NCBI GenBank assembly: GCA_039105265.1
Contig: JAPFFF010000004.1
Span: forward strand, 248,001-312,000
Reading direction: 5' to 3'
DNA length: 64,000 nucleotides
Origin: Tritrichomonas musculus
Lineage: Eukaryota > Parabasalia > Tritrichomonadida > Tritrichomonadidae
Part shown: one piece after another, positions 22,024-32,156 of the stretch
Layout of the letters: every line of letters begins with the position of its first letter
Numbering within the stretch: the first letter of the stretch is position 1
Position numbers and translations under genes: made by a program
Notes under the pieces: generated by a model
The model's input: the letters and a program-made list of their open reading frames with translations, nothing else
Told to the model about the DNA's origin: nothing
Database searches by the model: none

Positions 22024-22167
22024 AACTGGTAGTCATTTTTGCATATAACTCAATTTATCTGAATAGTATTGAAAAATGAAAATAATCAACTCAATTTTGA
22101 AATAAATAATTATTAGTTTTAAATGATAAATTGAAAATTGAGTTGTATGCAAAAATGACTACCAGTT
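22024..22167. mobile_element. 144-bp MITE with TA target duplication
   Basis: Inverted ends beginning AACTGGTAGTCATTTTTGCA match over about 32 bp, with one mismatch (T/C). TA flanks both sides (22022-22023 and 22168-22169), the signature of Tc1/mariner-type transposition. Outside the element, the MULE reading frame runs GQP on one side and YLHEKFFNK on the other when one TA copy is ignored, confirming the boundary. Confidence 0.88.
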
Positions 22168-22526
22168 TATAAGGCTGGCCATTTGCTCTCATCTGTGACC
22201 TACAGCCATTTTGGGAATCAAAACCCCAACCATCTAGTTCATTTATGAATGTTTATAATAGACGAAAAGACCATTCGCCATATTCTGGTAATATCAAGAA
22301 GTTGCTATATCGGTTAAAATCACACAAACGCATCGTTGGAGTGAACAATTTGAAAGATTCATTTACATCAAGAAGACGCATAGTGGATTTTATTTCTTCC
22401 ATTTTATTGAAATGACCTTATTTGGAAAAAAGTATATATAGGTTTTCAATATGATTATACGTTTTATTTTCAATTTACATGTATGTTATATACGTTACAT
22501 TACTTATGAAGTTTTAGGACGTTACA

Positions 22527-22570
22527 TACCCGTTTCGCCTATCGTCTTTTCAGAAGATGTAAAAAAACGA
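22527..22570 (+). repeat. 44-bp dispersed conserved block, copy 1
   Basis: Starts ATACCCGTTTCGCCTATCG and continues into a hairpin CGTCTTTTCAGAAGATG. A near-identical block lies inverted at 28375-28419. Both can be read as PVSPIVFSEDVKKR, but the flanking translations share nothing. Coding fragment, structured RNA or transposon part cannot be decided here. Confidence 0.7.
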
Positions 22571-23578
22571 AATGCTAGAAAAAGTTATTTATTGAAAAGA
22601 ATTAAACGTATAGATCAATTCAATTCTTTTTTTTTTTTTTTTAGTTATAAATAAAACGTTATTTTCTCGTTCATTTCAATATTTTCTTTTTTGATTGTTC
22701 ATTTAGTTTTGACTTAAATAAAATATTTTTCTAAAAATATAATGCAATTTTTTCGATAAACAAGATTTTATGAAAAAATGATAAATATCTGATTTATATC
22801 TCAGTAAAAACAATACATTTCTTATTATAAATTTTACATTTTGAATTTAAATTAAATAAATAAAAATATTTTTAAAAAAACAGCTTGCACTCATTCATTT
22901 TTTGATTGAACTTGCTAATTTCTTTTCTATTTTTCTACCCAAAAATTTATATTAACAACGAAATTTCAGCCCAATTCGATTTAAAATCTTTCATAGACTT
23001 ATTATTGCACATTATTTCATCTATTTTTTTTCTCGAATTATTTTACAATTCAGATTTTTTTTATTTAAATTTATTTTTTTAAGAAATGACAACAAAATAG
23101 TAATTCTAAGTCTGGATTACATAAATAAATCTTCTATTTTATTATTTTGTCATTGTTTAGTCTTTGATTATTAATTTATATATATTTATTTGTTAATTTT
23201 ACGTTATATGTTGTTTTTTTAATTTAATATCTCTTTATCAAATTTTTTATGAGCTTCATCTGTAAATATTGTTTTATACACAACATATAAAATGTCAATA
23301 TAATAATCAACACACCAAACTCGATTTCAATTTTAAAATCACTATTACATTTAATTCGTGCCCATCTTTTTTCTAGCAATTTCATCACAATTATTCTCAC
23401 ACTTAACTTTTATACACATTTATTTTGATCTTGCTTAATTTTTTTGACTTTGAAATTTTTGATGCATCATCTAATATATTTTTTTATTTTCATTTTTTTT
23501 TTGTTCTTTATTAAAAAATATAATCAAATACTAAATAAAAAAGTATTTAAAAATGTTTTTTAATCAAAGAAGCTATCA
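22571..23578. other. AT-rich spacer 3' of a transposase gene
   Basis: Non-coding, with T runs (about 22624-22644 and 23490). It should include one terminal inverted repeat of the pogo-like element at 23579-25183, but no convincing pairing with 25184-25328 was found by eye. Confidence 0.4.
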
Positions 23579-25183
23579 TTATTCGTTTTTGGAAGTAATA
23601 ATATCGATAACCTGAGGAATGTTGCAAGCAGATTCCAAGTTGTCATCGCTGATTTCTCCCCAGGCTTTCATAAGCATTTCGAATATAATTTCAAATCGCT
23701 CGTGACCTGAGTAAACTTTAGCTTTACTCCTACATCTCAATTTGGTCTTAATTATTCCAAAGATGCGACGGTCGAGTGGTTGAAACACTCCCGGCGCATT
23801 CTTTGGAATATAAATGAGTTCGATGTGGAATTGTTCTGCAACCTCTTTGACTAATTCTGTACAGTGGCTTGGACATTGGTCAAGCAAAAGAGCACAAGGA
23901 TTGCCGCAGCTTACATTGGCTTGAAGCCAATTTAAGTAGCGAATCATAGTCAGTTCGTCCACCCAGCCACTTAAAGATGGCCAGGCCATTGCTTTAGTAC
24001 CAAACTTTCTACAGCATTGGTCAGTTGTTCCAACTCCAAGAACAATTAAATCGTATTTTTTGGAGCGGGAACAACTGCCAATGCATGTGAAACATTCCTT
24101 TTCATTCTTATCTCCTGGGATAAGAATTTCTTCGGTTCCAACTGGGGCAATAGTTTTGTTACTTCCGTTATTAATCCTAACGGAAGTTTCGTCCATATTG
24201 AAAACCATTGCCCAGCCATATTTATTGATTTCATCGACCGTTGCTGTAATGAAAGCTGAGACCTCTTGATAATCAATTATTCCACGCCTTCGAAAATGAG
24301 CTTGTCTAACCGAAAGACCATTGCGCTTCATAAAATCTTTTACCCAATGATCTGAGAATTGTGGTTCTGGCAAACCATATTCTTCAATGTCTTCGAGCAT
24401 TGCATTTGTTGAATTTTGATATCTACTTTCTCTTTCACGACATTCATTCTTAAAATCTTCTGTGTATCTATTTTTTGTGAAAGTAGTATAGATTTCTTTC
24501 TTTGTTCTACTGAATACTTCGTAGGTTATTCTCTCAGCTATTACATATGTTGTATAATTAAAGTCTCGTACTTCTTCCCTTAAATACTCGAAATCCATTT
24601 GAATACCATCAATGAAACTTGCTTCAATAAAAGAGCTCAAAATCTCCTCATAACAAGGAAGAAACGTTCTTTTGGTCATGTCTCCGAATGGATTTGGTTT
24701 AGTACTTTCAATTGTTGCTTGCTCTAAATCACCTCGAGCAATCATTTCATTGTAATGCTGCTGAATTGCATGTCCGTTTCTACCAGGAAGTGATAATGAA
24801 ATAAAACACCAATCATGCTTTTTCCATGTAGCTTTTCCAATGATGCTCTGAAGTGTTTCATTTTTTGCTTGAGACCAAGGTAAATGGGATCTTGATGCAT
24901 ACATTGGATGCAAATTGGGATATAAATATCTATGGTCAGTATTTATACTTAATATTTTTTGTTGTGTTTCACTATCATCAATTTTTTGAATTTGAATTTC
25001 ATTGTCTCTCTTATAAATTTACGCCTCATTGAGTGTTTTCCACCCTCCAAATCTTCGAAGTTGACCGTTTTGGCGAATGATTTTACCATGAGCAACTCTG
25101 ATACTTCTGGATCCTGGAGGAAAGCTTTGAACAATTTGATGAATAGCTTGATATTCTTGATCTGTTAAAGGATTTGGATTCAT
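23579..25183 (-). pseudogene. pogo-like transposase, Myb-like plus DDE_1, one stop
   Basis: A transposase-sized frame (about 534 codons) from the ATG at 25183 (MNPNPLTDQEYQAIHQIVQS...) to the stop at 23579. It is interrupted only by one in-frame TAA at 25019-25021, after GGWKTLNEA, so it is a very recent pseudogene or a stop needing readthrough. A Myb/SANT-like domain follows (W37-type W, then WKKHDWCFISLSLPGRNG, HYNEM). The catalytic core shows FNMDETSV, then about 105 residues on LLLDQCPSHC, then PLDRRIFG with 35 residues between the last two acids, as in pogo-type DDD transposases. From the ATG at 24913 alone, 444 codons remain and keep the whole catalytic domain. It is unlike the copy at 15781 and is a separate family. 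Confidence 0.88.
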
Positions 25184-25328
25184 TAAAGTGAAGTGTTCTT
25201 GATTTTAACATGAAAAATTTATCTTGTTCATTTTTTGATAGGTCATTGAAAAATTTGTGAACATATTTGTTTTGAATAATTTAAAAAGTCATTAGAAATC
25301 AAATAAACTCTCAAAGTTTAATATCTTC

Positions 25329-25664
25329 AGTAGTATAGGGCTGGCGGGTTTGCCGGTAAGATACGGATTCCTATTCTAGCTCCCCCTAATTCCTAGGAAT
25401 CCTACAATTTTTATAGTGCAGGGTCTCACTCGCCACAAAACCCCTAAGATTAGCTCATTTGCAGGGTTTTACGTCGATTTTCGGAAATTGCACACACGTG
25501 ATCTGGAGGTCGAATTCGAATGCACTGAATCACGTTCCGGTATCGATTTCACACCCATGACATGACGTACACGAGTGCTCTGGAACGATGTGATGTGTGT
25601 TTTCATGGTGAGGATGACGTGAGTGATAATTAATACACGATAAATCTGTTGTGGAGATTTGATG
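25329..25664 (+). repeat. left 336-bp inverted arm
   Basis: Begins AGTAGTATAGGGCTGGCGGG and ends at ...TTTGATG. By eye it is identical over its full 336 bp to the reverse complement of 27456-27791. The second ORF ends inside this arm. Confidence 0.93.
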
Positions 25665-26469
25665 ATTTACACTTGAGGCATATGAAGATATTCGTTAATT
25701 TCTCAGCATTAATGATATACATGATGTGGCATACCATACCATCAGAATATAGAAGAGCGCTATATGTATTTTCATTCGCTTCGTCATGCCACTGTTCTTG
25801 AATATCGTAACGATGTGTATCTTTATCATAGCTGTAGATGTTAACGTTAATGTGATTCTTCATAGCGGATTCTTTCATCTCTTCTAACGACATACCCTTG
25901 AATGAATCGATAATTGATTTCGCAGCTTTAGTGGGTTTCGTTGAGTATGATACTCCATGATCCATACATAGAAGTTTTCTCGCAGCTGAAGTACGATTAT
26001 CGATGTTATACTTCTTTGCAATAGATAACTTAGGATCCAAACAGATACTCAAGAATCGATACCAACATAATCCATCATCATCGTTATCAGTAATTATCAT
26101 ATTCGATCCCACAATCTCATCAGGTAAACTCACCTTACCAGTTACCTTAACTAATCTCGATATCGTGAAAGAAATTGATGTAACGTAAATGAGTTTCACA
26201 TTCGACTCAGTTGTTGAGTAATTGAAGAGCACAGATTCGATATAATATTTCACTCTATTGAGTTCATCGTTTAACTGAATCAGAATAGGTATGTTGTTAT
26301 CGTTATAATATTTTGTGGTGTTTATCTCACGCTCTTCATATGTGTATTCAGTAATGAAATCTCCGTTATTTTTAGGAGTTTCGAATACACCACTGAGATT
26401 AAATGTTATCTTAAAGGGTTTACGTTCGTTCTTATATACAGTATTTTCAAGGTAATTGAAGATATACAA
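25630..26469 (-). CDS. Polinton-related ORF, OTU-like region and Cys finger
   Basis: 279 codons overlapping the upstream ORF's end by 23 bp. Around residue 130 the sequence DDDGLCWYRFLSICL resembles the catalytic start of OTU-type cysteine proteases (D-G-x-C), and CHIMYI near residue 245 could supply the His. It ends in ICLKC, like the first half of a zinc finger. These features are typical of proteins encoded beside or ahead of the polymerase in Maverick-type elements of trichomonads; the catalytic role is inference. Confidence 0.6.
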   Translation of the reverse strand: MYIFNYLENTVYKNERKPFKITFNLSGVFETPKNNGDFITEYTYEEREINTTKYYNDNNIPILIQLNDELNRVKYYIESVLFNYSTTESNVKLIYVTSISFTISRLVKVTGKVSLPDEIVGSNMIITDNDDDGLCWYRFLSICLDPKLSIAKKYNIDNRTSAARKLLCMDHGVSYSTKPTKAAKSIIDSFKGMSLEEMKESAMKNHINVNIYSYDKDTHRYDIQEQWHDEANENTYSALLYSDGMVCHIMYIINAEKLTNIFICLKCKSSNLHNRFIVY

Positions 26470-27310
26470 CGATGGGGTTATTCTTCAGAATCTTGTTTTC
26501 GATATGTGTTCCATGATATTTCTTATTACGAAACGCAGCAAGAGCTTTAATTTCATCGTTAGATTCGTTGATGGTGAGGTACTCATCGCTCTTACTCTTG
26601 AAGTCATGCCCGAAAGTCTTGAAATAATCGATTAAATCTTCATTATTCTTCTCGAATAGTTGTATCGAATAGGGTTTCAACTCAAGCATTTCACCTGGTG
26701 GAAGAGGACGAAGGATAGGTCTCTCAGTAATGAGTTTATCGAGCATCATTCGATAATTCACTTTCGATGTTTTTATCTGAGAACTCTCTTTATTAATATT
26801 ATCGGTGAACTTCTTACCGAGCATATTTCTCATTAATTTCGTTAATGGATCATGTTGAGTTATTGGATGTGAACGTAAATCATTAAAGAATTCATCATCA
26901 ACTCTCTTCTGATTACGGAGTTTATATTCATCAGTATCGATATACCTTACTGGGGATCGGAGGAGTTTTGGAGCATGTGGGATACCGATATGTTTGATTT
27001 CAGGTTGATATCCCATACTCATCATTCCATCAATGAATTCATTAGCATCAGCTTCACGTTCAGCATTAGTTTGAGCACCCTTGAAGAACCAATAAAGACT
27101 GTTATATAGAGGTTCATCATCATCGAATCGGTTTTCGAGAGCAGTGTCAACGATACAAATTACAAGCTCCTTTCGATAACCTCTCTCATCATCAGCATAT
27201 TCATCACGCAATGTATTCAACGATTCTCTATCGATTCCCGTCATTAACATTAACTCATTGAGATCTTCGATTGATACTTCATCAATAGTTGTGTTGTAAT
27301 CGTATTTCAT
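26447..27310 (-). CDS. Polinton-related ORF of unknown function
   Basis: 287 codons, acidic N-terminus (MKYDYNTTIDEVSIEDLNELMLM) and mostly helical. No domain recognised. Its stop overlaps the start of the next ORF, suggesting the two are expressed together. The frame starts just inside the right arm's inner edge. Confidence 0.6.
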   Translation of the reverse strand: MKYDYNTTIDEVSIEDLNELMLMTGIDRESLNTLRDEYADDERGYRKELVICIVDTALENRFDDDEPLYNSLYWFFKGAQTNAEREADANEFIDGMMSMGYQPEIKHIGIPHAPKLLRSPVRYIDTDEYKLRNQKRVDDEFFNDLRSHPITQHDPLTKLMRNMLGKKFTDNINKESSQIKTSKVNYRMMLDKLITERPILRPLPPGEMLELKPYSIQLFEKNNEDLIDYFKTFGHDFKSKSDEYLTINESNDEIKALAAFRNKKYHGTHIENKILKNNPIVVYLQLP

Positions 27311-27455
27311 TTATTTCATACTCGTTTAAAATTTATCACTCATAAAAAAATATCTCCCTCGATTCACCATGCTCGTCAACGTCATTCACTCACGAATCTT
27401 ATACTGTATAACGCCTCTCAATATCTTACCGGCCTCTCGATACCTATTAAAACAC

Positions 27456-27791
27456 CATCAAATCTCCACAACAGATTTATCGTGTATTAATTATCACTCA
27501 CGTCATCCTCACCATGAAAACACACATCACATCGTTCCAGAGCACTCGTGTACGTCATGTCATGGGTGTGAAATCGATACCGGAACGTGATTCAGTGCAT
27601 TCGAATTCGACCTCCAGATCACGTGTGTGCAATTTCCGAAAATCGACGTAAAACCCTGCAAATGAGCTAATCTTAGGGGTTTTGTGGCGAGTGAGACCCT
27701 GCACTATAAAAATTGTAGGATTCCTAGGAATTAGGGGGAGCTAGAATAGGAATCCGTATCTTACCGGCAAACCCGCCAGCCCTATACTACT
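27456..27791 (-). repeat. right 336-bp inverted arm
   Basis: Mirror of 25329-25664; ends ...CCCTATACTACT. A 73-codon plus-strand frame over it (27369-27590) is an accidental opening. Confidence 0.93.
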
Positions 27792-29252
27792 TCTACACCA
27801 ATTCATCAATGCAAAAATGATGAAGAGTTTTAATCAATTCAAAATAATAAAATATATAAAAAAGAAGTTCAAAAATTAAAAAATATAGAAATAGAAGCTA
27901 TTATTTCTTAATTTATAATAATATTAATAAACAAAGGAGATTATTGCAATAATTAATTCTAAAAAAAATCAGTAAATCCTTTTAATATTTGAATTAATCT
28001 ATAAAGATAAATTATTATCTTCATCAGTAAAGGTAAGTTTTAATTGATCATCTTTAAAATTGATTTTTAAAGTAGCATTCTTTTCGCTTGCGAATCAATC
28101 ATATGAAGAGATGTTTTGTTGTATATGCTAATAAAAAGGTTTTCTTGTGATTTGAAAGTTTTAATTGATCATCTTTATAAGTAAAATTGCATAATTAACT
28201 TTTTTTAATAGCAACTGATTTTTAATAAACAAGTAGTAATAAAACAGAATCTGTGTGTTAGTCTTATTTTAATAATAAAAGAAAACTTCGTATAAGTAAA
28301 ATTTGTTTGGCCAAACAAAGTAAAATAAAATTGAGAGAAATGTTTATGATAACTTTTTCAATATGTAAAAAAACTCGTTTTTTTACGTCTTCTGAAAAGA
28401 CGATAGGCGAAACGGGTATACTACAATTAGCCATATATGATGAATAAGAGCAAAGAAGATCTTCTTTAAAAAAAAGATAGAACATATGTTATAATAAATT
28501 TTCAGTTAGTTTGAGCTGTTTTGACAAAATTGAAAAAAGATATTTGTTATATAAAAAAGTAATTATTTATGACTCTAATCTTGTTGATTTTGAACTCATT
28601 CATTATGTTGATTGAGAACCATGAGAATCTCTTAGATATCTTGAGCTGTTTTCACTGAAACATATAATAATCAAAATAATAAAATAGATCAACTATAACC
28701 GAAACAATTTAAATAAAAAAAACGGTTAATTTTTATTGTAAAATTTACGGAAAAGTGAATCTACCTAAGTGAGAATTATATTTTAGAAAAAAATATAATA
28801 AAATCTATCTGGAATTTGAAAGAATAAAAGTTAACTTGTAATTTACAAGTTGTAAAGAATTGATCCATTCTAGTTTAATTGGACCTTTCTGAAGGACATT
28901 GAAAAAGTTATAAATCTTCAGACAAAATATTCAAATAAAAATAATTAATAAATAAAAACTTTTTATAAAATGCATAATTTTAATAGAGGATGTATACAGC
29001 CTATCTGACGTTGAGCGCATTTGAAACCTCCAGTCGGAGGTTAGAATTGGGAAAAATATTTTTCTGATTTGATTCTAACTTTTTGAATGTTTCTCAAAAT
29101 AATTTTGCCATAAACCTCGTTAAACAAACTTTACCTTTCTCACAAAAATAATTGAATGCTTTTTCTTAATTTATTCTATGTGTCTTATCAAATCAAAAAT
29201 TATTCGAGGTAATGTTTTATTTTTATAAAAACCATATTGATTATTTTTTCAA
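27792..29252. other. AT-rich spacer with short repeats
   Basis: Contains a direct repeat (AAGTTTTAATTGATCATCTT at about 28033 and 28157), the inverted partner of the 44-bp block at 28375-28419, the inverted transposon-end copy at 28742-28774, and a GC-richer patch at 28985-29060 with a perfect 7-bp stem (AACCTCC AGTC GGAGGTT). No gene recognised. Confidence 0.5.
28375..28419 (-). repeat. 44-bp dispersed conserved block, copy 2
   Basis: Inverted copy of 22527-22570. Here the 3' hairpin is perfect: CGTCTT TTCAG AAGACG. Copy 1 has AAGATG, which still pairs through a G-U wobble in RNA. Confidence 0.7.
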
Positions 29253-30015
29253 TTAAGGGTGCAGTGCCAATTTTACAAGTCACTGAAAATATAATTTATT
29301 AATAAATATGATATGAAAATATATCATAAATTATATTTTTAAAATATTATTATATTTTTTTGAGTAAGATATTTTGATAATTATGTTTTAAAAAATGTAT
29401 GTTTTTCTCTCAATTTTTTAAACCATTCATATATCTATTATATTTGTTTTCATATATTCCAATCCTTTTTCTTACTATATAAAGCGAAAACACATCAATT
29501 GATGGATATTTTAATCAATTATCCTACAGAATTTTCTCTATAATGGCAAATATTTAAAATTTTAAATATTAATTTGGAATGAATGAGCAACTTGCTAACA
29601 AAAAATGATCTTTATATGGAAATATTGAAATATTTTATTTTTATTTTTAATGAATTTCGATTTTTTTTATCCAAAAGGTTAATTCTATGATTTCATTTAT
29701 AATTACTATTTAGCTCAAAATTAACGATTTAATCGCTTTAAATATAAAAAATCATTATTAGTACAATTCATATGCATTATTTATCACAATATTAAATTTA
29801 TCCAAAAACATATGAAATTATTGATTCTTTTTTAATCTTCTATTTAGCTCATAATTAACAATTTGATTGCAACAAAATTAATTTTAATAATATATGAAAT
29901 AGTTATTTCATTAATTTTATGATTTTTCAAAATTTTGAACAATATGCATTTTCAAATCTTTTCTTTAATAATTAATGATTTAAATAAATGGAAATAAGAT
30001 TATTAAATGATGTTT

Positions 30016-31338
30016 TTATTCATTCAATTGTGAATAAGGCACACCAATGCAATCGCCTGGCTTAGATGACATTGAACTTTTATATTTCTTTCTTCGAATA
30101 GATTCTTGCCTATGGAATTCAGGCGTTGCTCGGGTCTCTCTTAAAGCTCTTCGTTCTTTGACTGTCTCTTCAATACATCTCATATCAACACTGTTAATGG
30201 AGACATTATTCCGTTTTCTTATTAAAAGTGCACAATCATCTGGTCGATTATGTTTTAAATAAGAATAAAAAACACGGCCTTCATAACCATCTTTGCTCCA
30301 GGCCGTGTTTTTGTCCGCAACCTTTGCCGTTTCTGAGTGTAAACTCTCATTAATGTTCGTATTCAAATTGGAATCAATTTTATCAAAAACTTGAGCCGAT
30401 TCTTGAGTGAACTTGTGAAAATAATACTGAAGCTCAGTATAAGTCAGAGCGTTTTTCCAGACGTATCCCTTTTCTGGTGGATGAAAACACATTGAGTGAT
30501 TTCCCACAACATGATTCTCAACATTCATCCAATTTTGTTTTTTTGTTTCATTGTCCATTGTTTTGTCATACAACAAATAGTTAAACCACTCCTGTACATG
30601 CTTTTTCAGGCCAAAAAATTTCTTTTTGTATTGAATATCTGTTAGATAGCGAAGAGCAGATACAGCACAATCTTTTGCCGAGTATAATGTTCTATATGAC
30701 CCATCAACGAGTTTATTCCAAAAGACCAAAAAACGTTTTTTACCGTGATTGGGGTCAATTCTCTCTTCAATTTCATTGACTGATTTTTTCATGAGGTCGC
30801 CTGTTTTGTTGTCCATATCATGCACAAATTTAGACACCTTGCTTTTATCAATTTGATTTAAATTACGTCTAATGACCTCAGTCTCCATCATATTCGACGA
30901 ACCTAGGAAGTCGCCATTTTTTCGGACTTTTGTAACGACGCTTCCAGCAACGATTTTTTTGGTCTTGCAGTTTATAAAGGCTCCGTGGCATTGCGAGGAA
31001 TTGCGCCGATGAGCGTATGCTCCATCCAAAGAAATTGAGGCACCTGATTCCATTTTATTAGACTCTTCTGCAATTGACTCTTTTGAAAGTTCAATTATTG
31101 AGGAATTAACTTTTTTTTGATACCGATAATAAGTAGATTTTGGAGGTGAAGAAATTCCTTGTGCTGCGAGAATTCTTTTTGTTTTTACATATGTTGAACC
31201 ATTTTCATAATTCGAAATTGCCATCATTGTTGGATCAGCACAAGGAACTTCCTCGTCATTGTCAATCTTCGACCATCTTTTTTGGGCAGCTTTCTGAGCC
31301 TGCAATCTTCTTTGTTCTTTCTTAGAAACGCCTCTCAT
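30016..31338 (-). CDS. intact DDE transposase, Kolobok/Mutator-like
   Basis: 440 codons without a break. A basic N-terminus (MRGVSKKEQRRLQAQKAAQKRW) is followed by a small helical DNA-binding-like region (YVKTKRILAAQGISSPPKST, as in HTH domains). The catalytic core shows SISLDGAYAHRR (Asp near residue 104), GSSNMMETEVI, FVHDMDNKTGDL (Asp near 175), a CFHPPEKGY patch and NTNINESLHSETAKV (Glu near 331). This order matches the Mutator-like/Kolobok transposase domain (S/T-x-D-G, DxD, N-x-E-S), in which the Glu-containing NESL/NES motif is the last acid. It ends with a basic tail (RRKKYKSS). All three acidic residues are present, so the enzyme could be active. It lies between TTAA-flanked ends. 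Confidence 0.8.
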   Translation of the reverse strand: MRGVSKKEQRRLQAQKAAQKRWSKIDNDEEVPCADPTMMAISNYENGSTYVKTKRILAAQGISSPPKSTYYRYQKKVNSSIIELSKESIAEESNKMESGASISLDGAYAHRRNSSQCHGAFINCKTKKIVAGSVVTKVRKNGDFLGSSNMMETEVIRRNLNQIDKSKVSKFVHDMDNKTGDLMKKSVNEIEERIDPNHGKKRFLVFWNKLVDGSYRTLYSAKDCAVSALRYLTDIQYKKKFFGLKKHVQEWFNYLLYDKTMDNETKKQNWMNVENHVVGNHSMCFHPPEKGYVWKNALTYTELQYYFHKFTQESAQVFDKIDSNLNTNINESLHSETAKVADKNTAWSKDGYEGRVFYSYLKHNRPDDCALLIRKRNNVSINSVDMRCIEETVKERRALRETRATPEFHRQESIRRKKYKSSMSSKPGDCIGVPYSQLNE

Positions 31339-32156
31339 TTATTAAAGTGATTGATGAAAAGTCATATCACATTTTTATTTTGAATGATATATCAAAAGTA
31401 AACAAAAATTTATTCAAAACAAATTTTAATTCAATTATTTTTTTAAAACAAATAAACATTCAATTTAAAAACAAATAAATATTGAAAATAATGAGACCGC
31501 TTGTATGAATTTTTTTATAACTTTTAAAATATATATATATATATATATATACTGATTGTAAATGATTGTTTTATATTTTTTTATTTTATTTATACAGAGT
31601 TATTTAAATAATCAAGATATATTTTTATTATTTTATGTTGTTAAAAAGATAAAGTTAAAACAAAAAAATTAATATTGAATCATTTAATTTTTCATTGAAG
31701 AAAAACATTAATAATTCTTTCATTACTTTATTAAAAATCCAAAAGCATGCTCAAAATTATACTCTTATAGAAACAGAATATATAAATTACTCTAATAAAT
31801 ATAATTATTCATCATGTGCTGAATACAAATCAATTGAAATTTTGGCTGAAGTAAGGAAGTCATTATAAGATTTCTGCTTTCCCTGTGATTGTAAAAAACT
31901 GACAAAATCGTGTTCATAATAGTAATTGAGTCATAATTAATATAATTGAGCATCGATTTGCATCAATTAGCATCAATTATCAAAACAATAATTTTTTATG
32001 AAGTATTTTTACAATTACAAAAATGTTAAAAAAACAAATTAAATAAAAATACTTTTTCTTGCAAAAAAAAGACAATAATTTTAATTAAAATATGATTTAA
32101 AATAGATAATATTATTTTTTCCTCAAAAATATTTATTCATTTTTATGAATCATTAA
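31339..32156. other. AT-rich non-coding part of the TTAA element
   Basis: Upstream of the intact transposase. Includes an (AT)n microsatellite at about 31530-31550 and no ORF. Presumed promoter and subterminal region of the element. Confidence 0.45.

Larger units (their letters stand above)
19931..22402 (-). pseudogene. MULE-like transposase pseudogene, split by two MITEs
   Basis: Minus-strand remnant. It starts at an ATG near 22402 (MEEIKSTMRLLDVNESF...), passes MISSWQKEKVGD... (21932), a transposase-core-like segment at 21577 (VNGILLDTTWHALRNYV, VPIGFQFGLSEDES, FTNFENVYGFKLPSY) and a C-terminal part (CACKMPSCTNSLESSHGHIN, SLKKLIEEIHKRCHNFQ, KINSIFRNTPDGVMQSM). The DTTWH and SLESSHGH parts resemble the MuDR/MULE transposases abundant in trichomonads. 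Damage seen: a stop near 22262, a stop before 21932, a frame change between 21932 and 21577, a stop after PRRNEL near 20500, and two MITE insertions (20819-21304 and 22024-22167). Assignment to MULE is from family knowledge; the exact ends of the transposon were not found. Confidence 0.7.
25329..27791. mobile_element. Polinton/Maverick-related short element, looks whole
   Basis: A 2,463-bp element bounded by 336-bp inverted arms. It is clearly less AT-rich than its surroundings. The parts are the two arms and two minus-strand ORFs (26447-27310 and 25630-26469). The family call rests on the second ORF, which resembles the OTU-like, zinc-finger-bearing leader encoded at the start of trichomonad Maverick replication genes, and on the long arms starting with AG. 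The usual capsid, integrase and ATPase genes are not present, so it is probably a reduced, dependent relative. The arms look identical, so insertion is recent. No clear 6-bp target duplication was seen. Both ORFs are open; no breaks noted. Confidence 0.65.

Noticed and set aside
25184-25328. Terminal inverted repeat of the pogo-like element at 23579-25183
   Set aside because: The shared phrase TTCATTTTTTGAT at 22898 and 25229 is in direct, not inverted, orientation and is simple AT-rich sequence.
27369-27590. 73-codon plus-strand ORF
   Set aside because: It lies mostly in the inverted arm of the Polinton-related element and has no counterpart frame in the other arm.
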